DNA of 8,287 bases from Candidatus Taylorbacteria bacterium RIFCSPLOWO2_01_FULL_50_130 (GTDB lineage: Bacteria > Patescibacteriota > Minisyncoccia > Phycocordibacterales > UBA10002): the NCBI GenBank assembly GCA_001821155.1, contig MHSB01000032.1, forward strand, positions 1-8,287, read 5' to 3'. Numbering within the stretch: the first letter of the stretch is position 1; the number at the start of each line of letters is the position of its first letter. The notes under the pieces were generated by a model. It did no database searches. It saw only the letters and a program-made list of their open reading frames with translations, and had not been told where the DNA came from. The position numbers and the translations under genes were made by a program. Below, piece after piece: positions 1 to 5,473 of the stretch.

Positions 1-1035
1 CTTTCCGGAAATCGGCTTTTGAAACCAGTTGCATTCCTTCAGCGTAATACTTTTCACTCCATTGTGAAGTTCTTTCTTCCCGAATTTTGGCGATACGGTT
101 ATGGTATTTTTTCGGATGTCTTTCGCGATGACATAGTGCGGACTCATGCGCGCTCGCGTGCTCTTAATTCTAAAACCGCGCCGTTCTCCGAGCGTCAGGA
201 AAAAACCTCCATCATGTTCTCCGACCACATTCCCTTTCGCATCCAGCACGTCCCCCGGTTTCTCCTTGATGTAGCGGCCGAGAAATTCCTTCATATCTAC
301 TTTGCCGACAAAACAGAGACCCTGGCTATCCTTCTTATCGGCGGTAATCAGTCCGAATCTTTTGGCGAGCTTTCGCACGTGCGTCTTCCGCATTGCGCCA
401 ATGGGGAAAAGAATATACGGCAGTTGCTCCTTTCGAATTTGCCACAAGAAGTAGCTTTGGTCCTTCTGCGAGTCAGAACCGGTTAGCAACGAGTAGTCAG
501 TGGTTTGGAGTCTAGGATTTTGAATTTTGGATTTGCTTGTAATTTGTGGTTTGTAATTTGTGGTTTTCCGTATTCGACTGTAGTGTCCCGTCGCGACAAA
601 ATCGGCGCCGTTTTTAAACGCCCAGTCGTAAAACCTGCCAAACTTGATGAAACGGTTGCACATCACATCCGGATTCGGAGTTTTTCCCGCTTTGTACTCG
701 CGAATCATATAATCAACTACTGCTCTTTTGTACTCTTTGGTAAGGTCGAGTTCCCTAAATGGAATCTGGAGCTTGGCGCAAACGCGCATAGCGTCAAGCC
801 GGTCGTCGGCAGACTGGCAGGATTCAAACAGGGTACGACCTTTTTCCCGATACAAGGTCGGACTTTGTTCGAGCGTCGGTTGCCACACCTTGATAAAGAT
901 TCCCGTTACATCGCATCCTGCTTGCTTTAACAATGCGGCCGAAACCGAACTGTCTACTCCGCCTGACAATCCCACGAAGACCTTTCTTTTAAGAGGGGTA
1001 TTTGTTTGTTTGTGTTTATTCCAAATTCTGGTCAT
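1..1035 (-). CDS. mnmA: tRNA-specific 2-thiouridylase MnmA, 3' end cut by the window edge
   Basis: ATP-dependent thiolation of U34 in the wobble position of tRNA-Lys, -Glu and -Gln; cytosolic. The frame is open for 345 codons from the ATG at 1033-1035 to base 1 with no stop. Visible motifs: the PP-loop SGGVDSS (residues 24-30) for ATP, TPNPDVMCN (119-127) with the first catalytic cysteine at 126, ATGHYSR (148-154), DSQKDQSYFLW (188-198), and DSQGLCFVG (236-244) with the second catalytic cysteine at 241. The C-terminal beta-barrel begins with LGERRGF and the last visible residues are typical of it. Roughly 20-40 residues are probably missing. Oddity: residues about 157-185 form an insert where E. 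coli MnmA has a short linker; it is encoded by heptad repeats (495-564). The start was chosen as the only ATG ahead of the PP-loop; no Shine-Dalgarno is visible. The first codons are low in complexity (Lys/Gln/Thr/Asn). Family identification is secure. Confidence 0.96.
   Translation of the reverse strand, partial: MTRIWNKHKQTNTPLKRKVFVGLSGGVDSSVSAALLKQAGCDVTGIFIKVWQPTLEQSPTLYREKGRTLFESCQSADDRLDAMRVCAKLQIPFRELDLTKEYKRAVVDYMIREYKAGKTPNPDVMCNRFIKFGRFYDWAFKNGADFVATGHYSRIRKTTNYKPQITSKSKIQNPRLQTTDYSLLTGSDSQKDQSYFLWQIRKEQLPYILFPIGAMRKTHVRKLAKRFGLITADKKDSQGLCFVGKVDMKEFLGRYIKEKPGDVLDAKGNVVGEHDGGFFLTLGERRGFRIKSTRARMSPHYVIAKDIRKNTITVSPKFGKKELHNGVKSITLKECNWFQKPISGK
495..564. repeat. Heptad repeat island inside mnmA
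   Basis: Ten consecutive 7-nt words. The last four are TTGTAAT and TTGTGGT alternating twice, which makes a perfect 14-bp tandem repeat (537-550 and 551-564). Earlier words are looser: GATTTTG, AATTTTG, GATTTGC, and two starting AGTC. It encodes the extra loop between the ATGHYSR and DSQKDQSYFL motifs of MnmA, in frame and without stops. Confidence 0.85.
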
Positions 1036-1153
1036 ATTCGTTTTGTTGACCGGTCGAGACGATAGGAAAATGGCCAGGATTGCGCAAAGCGCCGCGGGAA
1101 TAGTCCAGGTCCGTTTCAAATCATTCTCAGCTGAAGCGAGTTCGCTCCCTCAA

Positions 1154-1187
1154 CCTGCAGGCCTCACGTCTGCAGGCCTTTCTTTTT
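1154..1187 (+). terminator. Terminator-like hairpin on the strand opposite the genes
   Basis: Stem CCTGCAG (1154-1160) pairs with CTGCAGG (1170-1176) across a 9-nt loop, followed on the plus strand by a T-rich tail (1179-1187). The 10-mer CTGCAGGCCT also occurs twice as a direct repeat. No plus-strand gene precedes it, so it could end an antisense transcript of mnmA, or simply be a dispersed palindrome. On the gene strand it is preceded by A's and not followed by T's, so it does not look like the mltG terminator. Confidence 0.35.
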
Positions 1188-1191
1188 AACT

Positions 1192-1253
1192 TACCTTCTA
1201 ATTCCCTCATCTACCTCTCACTTTCCACTCTCTACCTTCTATTTCCTACTTCC
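1192..1253. repeat. Heptad repeat island at the mltG 3' end
   Basis: Nine pyrimidine-rich words with a 7-nt period (one word is 6 nt), consensus close to TACCTTC, with variants CACTTTC, CACTCTC, TATTTCC and TACTTCC. The first 14 nt (1192-1205) recur at 1233-1246 with one mismatch. The mltG stop codon lies inside the array, so the last MltG codons may derive from it. The remaining mnmA-mltG gap (1036-1191) shows only the hairpin above. Confidence 0.8.
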
Positions 1254-2301
1254 CCAAATACTTCGCCCGATTGACGAGATGCTCCGCATGCGTCGTCGCG
1301 TAGTGAATGTCTCCCTCGGGATCGGTCAAATAATACATAAAGTTTGACGGCGTCGGCGTGATCGCCGCGGTTATCGCGTCCAAACCAGGATTATTTATCG
1401 GTCCGAGAGGGAGACCCGCAAACCGGTATGTGTTATACGGTGAATCCATCTTGAGGTCGTCCGTCGTTATCTCAAAGGTATTTCTGCCAATGATGTATGG
1501 GAACACTGCATCCACCTGAAGCGGCATGCCTCGGTCAAGGCGCTTCCAAAGAATGCCGGACACCTGTCTTCTTGTTTCGGCGGTTCGCACTTCGCCCTCG
1601 ATGAGGGAGGCCATAATGACGACATCGCGGAACGAGCGGCCAAAATCACGAATCGCCGCCTCGAGCGGGAGCACTCTTTCCGCGAAATTCCGCTCCATCT
1701 CCGCGATGATTTCTTCCGCCGAGGAACCTGCTTTGAAAGAATACGTGTCTGGAAACAAATAGCCCTCCTTTTTCGCGGCAACTTTTTCAAAGCGCGCGCG
1801 GTCAAAATCAGGCATCGCATCCTGAAGAAGCGCCGCAATCTCGCCGTTGCTAAGCCCTTCCGGTATGGTCACGCGCGTCATCCTTCTGTTCTCTATGCCA
1901 TAGGTCATTCGCCATGCCAATCGTACGACCGAGAGCGGAGCGGAAAAGTAGTATGTTCCCGCCTTAAGTCCTCGGTTTCCGCCGAGCAACGTACCCCACG
2001 CCTTAAACCAAAACGGCGAATGAATGACATTCTTTTCCGGAAGCAAGATGGAGACGCCGCCGAGAGTCATTCCCCGTTCAACGGTGATATAAGCATCTGC
2101 CGGAAAATCTTGAGGCGCCCGCCACCATAGCGCATACAGAATGGAAAGCATCGCAAGAAGAACCAACCCGAAATACACAAAAAGGCGCGCTCGGCTTCGC
2201 GCTTGCTCCGACATTGGGGCCGGCACAGCGCTTTGCTTGGAAGTTAAAAGCAAATCAAGCGCCGAGTCGGCGTTTTTTGTCTCATTACTCTCCGCGTTCA
2301 T
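1246..2301 (-). CDS. mltG: Endolytic murein transglycosylase MltG (YceG family)
   Basis: Membrane-anchored lytic transglycosylase that cuts nascent glycan strands and is thought to set their length; it acts on the outer face of the cytoplasmic membrane. The product is 351 aa: a polar cytoplasmic N-terminus (1-38), one membrane helix (about 40-60), a LysM-like subdomain with ITVERGMTLGGVS (72-84), then the YceG catalytic domain. The catalytic glutamate is in ASLIEGE (231-237), most likely Glu235, followed by RRQVSGILWKRL. Family signatures SPYNTYRFAGLPLGPI (287-302), NPG (304-306) and the C-terminal HAEH (338-341) are all present. Length is typical. The start is supported by a strong Shine-Dalgarno 6 nt upstream. 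Its stop TAG lies in a heptad array. It stands alone in its gap, 333 bp from the upstream gene, most of that gap being repeat elements, so it may have its own promoter, which I could not place convincingly. Confidence 0.96.
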   Translation of the reverse strand: MNAESNETKNADSALDLLLTSKQSAVPAPMSEQARSRARLFVYFGLVLLAMLSILYALWWRAPQDFPADAYITVERGMTLGGVSILLPEKNVIHSPFWFKAWGTLLGGNRGLKAGTYYFSAPLSVVRLAWRMTYGIENRRMTRVTIPEGLSNGEIAALLQDAMPDFDRARFEKVAAKKEGYLFPDTYSFKAGSSAEEIIAEMERNFAERVLPLEAAIRDFGRSFRDVVIMASLIEGEVRTAETRRQVSGILWKRLDRGMPLQVDAVFPYIIGRNTFEITTDDLKMDSPYNTYRFAGLPLGPINNPGLDAITAAITPTPSNFMYYLTDPEGDIHYATTHAEHLVNRAKYLGK

Positions 2302-2307
2302 TTTGCT

Positions 2308-2314
2308 CTCCCCC
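2308..2314 (-). promoter_or_regulatory. Ribosome binding site of mltG
   Basis: On the minus strand GGGGGAG lies 6 nt before the mltG ATG. It is the only strong Shine-Dalgarno seen among the genes in this window and fixes the start. Its upstream edge touches the heptad repeat. Confidence 0.75.
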
Positions 2315-2340
2315 TTAATTCATAATTCATGCCTCATATT
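2314..2340. repeat. Heptad repeat island upstream of mltG, split by a MITE-like element
   Basis: Words CTTAATT, CATAATT, CATGCCT and CATATT with a 7-nt period. Bases 2317-2338 match the reverse complement of the leuS copy at 6366-6394 at 20 of 22 positions, so it is the same family as the leuS inserts. The array resumes as ATATTC right of the MITE-like element at 2341-2438. Confidence 0.75.
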
Positions 2341-2438
2341 GGGACTGTTGCCGAATAGCGTTTTTGTCACTTTTTGTCCAAAATAACCCTTATTTCTGCG
2401 TGGCAAAAACGACGATTTTGCCATTCGGCAACAGTCCC
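2341..2438. mobile_element. MITE-like element, 98 bp
   Basis: Perfect 16-bp terminal inverted repeats GGGACTGTTGCCGAAT (2341-2356) and its complement (2423-2438), flanked by the 5-bp direct duplication ATATT (2336-2340 and 2439-2443). Inside the right end is a second hairpin, TGGCAAAA pairing with TTTTGCCA (2401-2408 and 2416-2423). There is no coding capacity, so it would need a transposase in trans. GGG ends with a 5-bp duplication do not let me name the IS family. The element sits about 40 bp in front of the mltG start and may affect its transcription. Confidence 0.75.
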
Positions 2439-2466
2439 ATATTCTCTAGGACTTCCGTGTTTGGTG

Positions 2467-2580
2467 TCATTCTCGTAAAGCTTGTCCCCGCGAAGGCGGG
2501 GAACGAAAATCCAGAGTAGTGTTTTACGGCCTGGATTCCCGCCGTAGCCTGCCCTCGACCTGATCGGGGGCGGGAATGGC
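2467..2580. repeat. Large imperfect palindromic repeat
   Basis: Outer arms GTCATTCTCG and CGGGAATGGC pair imperfectly; an inner pair ATCCAG / CTGGAT (2509-2514, 2531-2536) closes a 16-nt loop. Each half carries its own GC-rich hairpin: CCCCGC-GAAG-GCGGGG (2486-2501) and CCCGCC...GGCGGG (2538-2574). It resembles the dispersed GTCATTCCCGCGAAAGCGGG-type palindromes found in many bacteria. Reading frames across it give the Phe-Pro-Ala-Phe-Ala-Gly peptide typical of such repeats and are not genes. I see nothing else in 2581-2634. Confidence 0.7.
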
Positions 2581-2634
2581 AGAACTGGAATATAGCCATA
2601 ATTCGCCAAACGCGTAAACCTTAATTTCATATCT

Positions 2635-4098
2635 TCAGACAGGCAGATTCGCCGGCGGCTCCACTTTCTTTGACGGAATCCGTTCAAATGTCGGCGTCGT
2701 CACCACTTGCCCCGGGATATGGAACACGGTCGCCAATTCCTCGGAGGTAAGGAGAAATGGCGTTGCCTTCCAATTGCGATACGGCGCGTAAAAGAAGGAG
2801 CGGCGCCTGAATGCGTCAATGAATAGCCTGGCGTATTTGGGAATCCATATATTCATCGCCCAGTTTTTTAACCCGAATAAAAAGAGGAAGTCTTTTGTCG
2901 GGTCGGAAATGTCAGTATACCAGCCGAGCTTGAATCCGTTGAGAAGGTTGCTGTTGAATGGTTTTCGAAACGTGCCGAGGAGGCCGGACACGCTTTGCGA
3001 GCGCAAGTGGAAGGCCTCTTTCTCCGCGTGGTAGCAAAGCCGGACGGCGCACCAAAATGCGCGCTTATCGAGACTTCTCTCAATGGCCTCCACCTGCTTC
3101 TTCTCGCCCTCGGTAAGGGTCGGAACAATCGGGAAACCAGTCTCCGTTTGCTTGCGCGAGCTCTTGGTTTTCGGATCGCGCTTCATGATGCGGTTCACCT
3201 CCTTTTCTCCCTCCTCAATCCAATCTTTGTCCTTGAAGAGCTGCCCTTCCTTCAATCCGCGCCGCTTGTACGCCTGCGCGAGTATTTGAATCCATACCTC
3301 CTCCCCTTTTTTCATTGACCCGAGATATTCGATGAGCGTGGAGAGCGGGTCAACTTTGTATTCTTCCTCCGTTTCCTTGTCCAATCCATAGTCGACGTAC
3401 GTCATAATCGGATAAACGTCCGGTTTTTGTAAAACAAAGTAAGTGCCCCACATGAAATTGCGCGGAGAGCGGTATACTTTCTTCTTTGTGTAGTCTTCAG
3501 CTTCCACCAACTCAATTGTCGGATACTGCGCGTAAAGTTGCGCTTCAAGAACGTTTCGGTATTTCTTTAATGTCCAAACAAAGAAATGGACATCGCCGCT
3601 AAATGACGCGATTTCATATGAAAACCATGGCCGGACTTTCCCATCCCAATATGTCTCGTTGTATTCCACCGAACCGGTTTCGTACATGGCCGTGAAGAAA
3701 AGCTCCATGGCTTTCGGAGTCTTTTCAATCACCTTCGGCACCCGTATTTCAAGAAGCACCTCTCCCGCCCTCCGAACGTAGTCGAGTCGGATGTATTTTA
3801 TCCACAACTCCACAAAGACGCGAAGCAAAAGGATTGGCAGCCAAATGGGGTACCAGGTGTAGACAAAGCCAAACATTTCGCGCCACATCGTGCTTACGGG
3901 AATCCGGATGCCGGTATGGTATGCGACAAAACCAATGATTGCCGCGATGATGGCGGAACCCCAGAAAATAAACCAGGTGCCAAGATGGTGCCTTCCGCGC
4001 GGAGGCGCGGCAATATCATAGAGAAACTCCCCCGCGATTTCCGCGAGTTCTTCAACGTAATGCATGAGTCGGTCTTTGGTGCTGTGGCCGTGCGCCAT
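2635..4098 (-). CDS. Conserved two-helix membrane protein, possibly type IV secretion/pilus-linked
   Basis: No function can be assigned with certainty. The 487-aa product has a short His-containing N-terminus, two membrane helices (about 41-62 and 80-100), then a long soluble part. Notable stretches: LEIRVPKVIEKTPKAMELFF (116-135), WDGKVRPWFSYEI (151-163), LEAQLYAQYPTIELVEAEDY (184-203), and the C-terminal TSEELATVFHIPG (451-463) with PPANLPV at the very end. From memory, these match a CPR family that occurs alone or fused ahead of VirD4/VirB4/HerA-like ATPases; here no Walker A or B motif is present, so any ATPase partner is encoded elsewhere. A charged linker (about 285-345) divides the soluble part. 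No signal peptide cleavage site is evident. The start ATG has no clear Shine-Dalgarno and follows a heptad-repeat leader. Coding status is firm; the secretion link is inference. Confidence 0.85.
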   Translation of the reverse strand: MAHGHSTKDRLMHYVEELAEIAGEFLYDIAAPPRGRHHLGTWFIFWGSAIIAAIIGFVAYHTGIRIPVSTMWREMFGFVYTWYPIWLPILLLRVFVELWIKYIRLDYVRRAGEVLLEIRVPKVIEKTPKAMELFFTAMYETGSVEYNETYWDGKVRPWFSYEIASFSGDVHFFVWTLKKYRNVLEAQLYAQYPTIELVEAEDYTKKKVYRSPRNFMWGTYFVLQKPDVYPIMTYVDYGLDKETEEEYKVDPLSTLIEYLGSMKKGEEVWIQILAQAYKRRGLKEGQLFKDKDWIEEGEKEVNRIMKRDPKTKSSRKQTETGFPIVPTLTEGEKKQVEAIERSLDKRAFWCAVRLCYHAEKEAFHLRSQSVSGLLGTFRKPFNSNLLNGFKLGWYTDISDPTKDFLFLFGLKNWAMNIWIPKYARLFIDAFRRRSFFYAPYRNWKATPFLLTSEELATVFHIPGQVVTTPTFERIPSKKVEPPANLPV

Positions 4099-4105
4099 AA
4101 TGGGT

Positions 4106-4178
4106 AGCTTTCAGCTGCTAGCTGTCAGTTTTTAGAATGCAGAATCTGCTAGAAGCTAGAACCTAAAAGCTAAATGCT
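4106..4178. repeat. Heptad repeat island in the membrane-protein leader
   Basis: Ten 7-nt words with one 3-nt interruption at 4148-4150. Left half: AGCTTTC, AGCTGCT, AGCTGTC, then AGAATGC and AGAATCT; right half: AGAAGCT, AGAACCT, AAAAGCT and AAATGCT. It falls between a likely -10 box (4186-4191) and the ATG at 4098, so it would be transcribed as most of the 5' leader. Confidence 0.8.
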
Positions 4179-4185
4179 TTTCTCA

Positions 4186-4194
4186 AGTATATCA
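4186..4194 (-). promoter_or_regulatory. Extended -10 promoter candidate for the membrane-protein gene
   Basis: On the minus strand TGATATACT is an extended -10 (TGn plus TATACT, 5 of 6 to consensus). No good -35 is visible; the T-run of the preceding terminator lies there. Transcription would begin near 4179 and give a leader of about 80 nt. Confidence 0.4.
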
Positions 4195-4206
4195 GCCACA
4201 TAGCGG

Positions 4207-4235
4207 AAAAGAAAAACCCCCGTTGTCCACGGGGG
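4207..4235 (-). terminator. Rho-independent terminator after the sigma-4/HARE gene
   Basis: On the minus strand a GC-rich stem of 7 bp (CCCCCGT with ACGGGGG, 5-nt loop) is followed directly by TTTTTCTTTT. It starts about 12 nt after the stop of the upstream gene, so that gene is transcribed separately from the membrane-protein gene. Confidence 0.88.
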
Positions 4236-4247
4236 CTTCTTCCTTGT

Positions 4248-5303
4248 TCACTGAATCAGCGAATAGCGGCCGTCTTTCTCTTTCTTGAAAAATTTTGAGT
4301 TTTGAAGATTGACCAAAATCGTATTCTCCTTAACGTAACGTTCCTTAAGAACCTTGCCCACAATGTCTTCGCGAGTCAGTGGTCCGTGCTTTGTCAGGAT
4401 TTTCCGTATCACGTCGCGTACCACGCCGCTCATGTAGCCCCATTCGGAAAGCGCGTAAAGTCCCCTGCCGACAAGCACAAAGCGCGGGTCCTTGATGAGT
4501 TCGTTGTGCGTCGTCGCAACATGCGCTTTGCGCGCAAACAGTTTCTCTATTGACTTGGCGACCTCCCTAAAGTGAATGGGCGAGCCGTGTTTTCTAAGCA
4601 CCAGGAACGCAAAATCGCGCATGCCTTTGGCGCGCACGTTCGGCGAAGTGATAAGCCCCCATTCGCCAAGCGGATTCTTTGAAATCATTTTGGAAAGGTT
4701 GAGGTACCGGCGCACCACGTGTTCATTCTTCAGGTGCTCCGCAATGCCCTCGATGTGGGCCAGAAACTTGGAAATGATATCAAGCTCCGAAATCAAATCG
4801 CTGTCGCTCAAGCTTTTGTAGAGCTTCTGAAGCGCCTCATGCACCTTGTTCGCAAGTGCTTTGTCAATATACCAGCGATGTTTGAAATGCTCGTCTTCCT
4901 TTTCTTTTTTGAAGGATTCATCAACAACGAGCAGAAAATGAATGTAATTCTGCGAGCCCTTGTCCGGGGACGCAAGCGAGAGAAGTTCATCCTCGGCAAT
5001 GATTCCACCGAGAACGCGCACCAGCTCTTCCAGTTCGGTGAAGAACTGCGTCGCAGATTTATACGGAACGGATTTCCGTATGCTTAAAAGCGCGTGGTTT
5101 TCAATCTGGCGGACTCGTTCACGGGTGATGCCATATTTTTTTCCGATGGCCTCCAGCGTCATTTTTCGAGGCGATTCTCCGAGCCCATAGCGACTTACAA
5201 TGACGTCTCTTGCCCGCTCCGGAAGAGCGGCAAGGAGTTTCCTGGCCGCTTGCTTTGGCTTGAACGTAAACGATGCTACGGGCGTGGAGATTTTTGTCGC
5301 CAT
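4248..5303 (-). CDS. Sigma-70 region 4 / HARE-HTH fusion protein, putative transcription regulator
   Basis: Likely DNA- and RNA-polymerase-associated regulator of unknown target. The 351-aa product opens with a complete sigma-70 region 4 (about 22-77), including the helix-turn-helix MTLEAIGKKYGITRERVRQI (48-67). It has no region 2 for -10 recognition or core binding, so it is not a complete sigma factor. A mainly helical middle (85-205) follows. Residues about 228-290 (FAFLVLRKHGSPIHFREVAK, then VGRGLYALSEWG) fit the HARE-HTH winged helix also found at the N-terminus of the RNA polymerase delta subunit. A second winged-helix-like unit (295-350, KHGPLTREDIV ... GRYSLI) closes the protein. The gene has a good sigma-70-type promoter and its own terminator, so it is a one-gene unit. 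No Shine-Dalgarno is evident before the ATG. Domain calls are from motifs; function is inferred. Confidence 0.9.
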   Translation of the reverse strand: MATKISTPVASFTFKPKQAARKLLAALPERARDVIVSRYGLGESPRKMTLEAIGKKYGITRERVRQIENHALLSIRKSVPYKSATQFFTELEELVRVLGGIIAEDELLSLASPDKGSQNYIHFLLVVDESFKKEKEDEHFKHRWYIDKALANKVHEALQKLYKSLSDSDLISELDIISKFLAHIEGIAEHLKNEHVVRRYLNLSKMISKNPLGEWGLITSPNVRAKGMRDFAFLVLRKHGSPIHFREVAKSIEKLFARKAHVATTHNELIKDPRFVLVGRGLYALSEWGYMSGVVRDVIRKILTKHGPLTREDIVGKVLKERYVKENTILVNLQNSKFFKKEKDGRYSLIQ

Positions 5304-5372
5304 GGTAATTTTTCACTGTCTCGAGCGCCAAGGCGCGAGTATCGTGAGTAAGTGTGCTTATAATATATAATA

Positions 5373-5400
5373 AATATATAATATTTGCAGAGAATGTCAA
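5373..5400 (-). promoter_or_regulatory. Sigma-70-type promoter of the sigma-4/HARE gene
   Basis: On the minus strand a consensus -35 TTGACA (5395-5400) is followed after 16 bp by the -10 TATATT (5373-5378). Transcription would begin near 5366, about 60 nt ahead of the ATG. The -10 lies in a very AT-rich run (5359-5386) in which TATAATA occurs twice in tandem (5359-5372), so the exact -10 register could differ. Confidence 0.65.
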
Positions 5401-5473
5401 AGTTTTTTCAGTAGGGGAACTTCTTCGACTTTGGTTCAAGGTTCTACTGCTATATTTCTAACATATCTACAGT

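Noticed and set aside
19..1189. Three plus-strand open frames over the mnmA region (155, 141 and 153 codons)
   Set aside because: They are antisense to a clear MnmA frame with all family motifs and have no homology features of their own.
2367..2687. Minus-strand open frames of 106 and 69 codons between mltG and the membrane protein
   Set aside because: They run across the MITE-like element and the palindromic repeat; their peptides are translated repeat sequence with no recognisable domain.
5119..5439. Minus-strand open frame of 106 codons upstream of the sigma-4/HARE gene
   Set aside because: It overlaps the regulator in another frame and crosses its promoter and AT-rich run.
5409..5449. 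CAGTAG / CTACTG inverted repeat after leuS as a terminator
   Set aside because: The stem is short with a 29-nt loop and on the minus strand it is followed by A's rather than T's. A weak operator role for the neighbouring promoter cannot be excluded.
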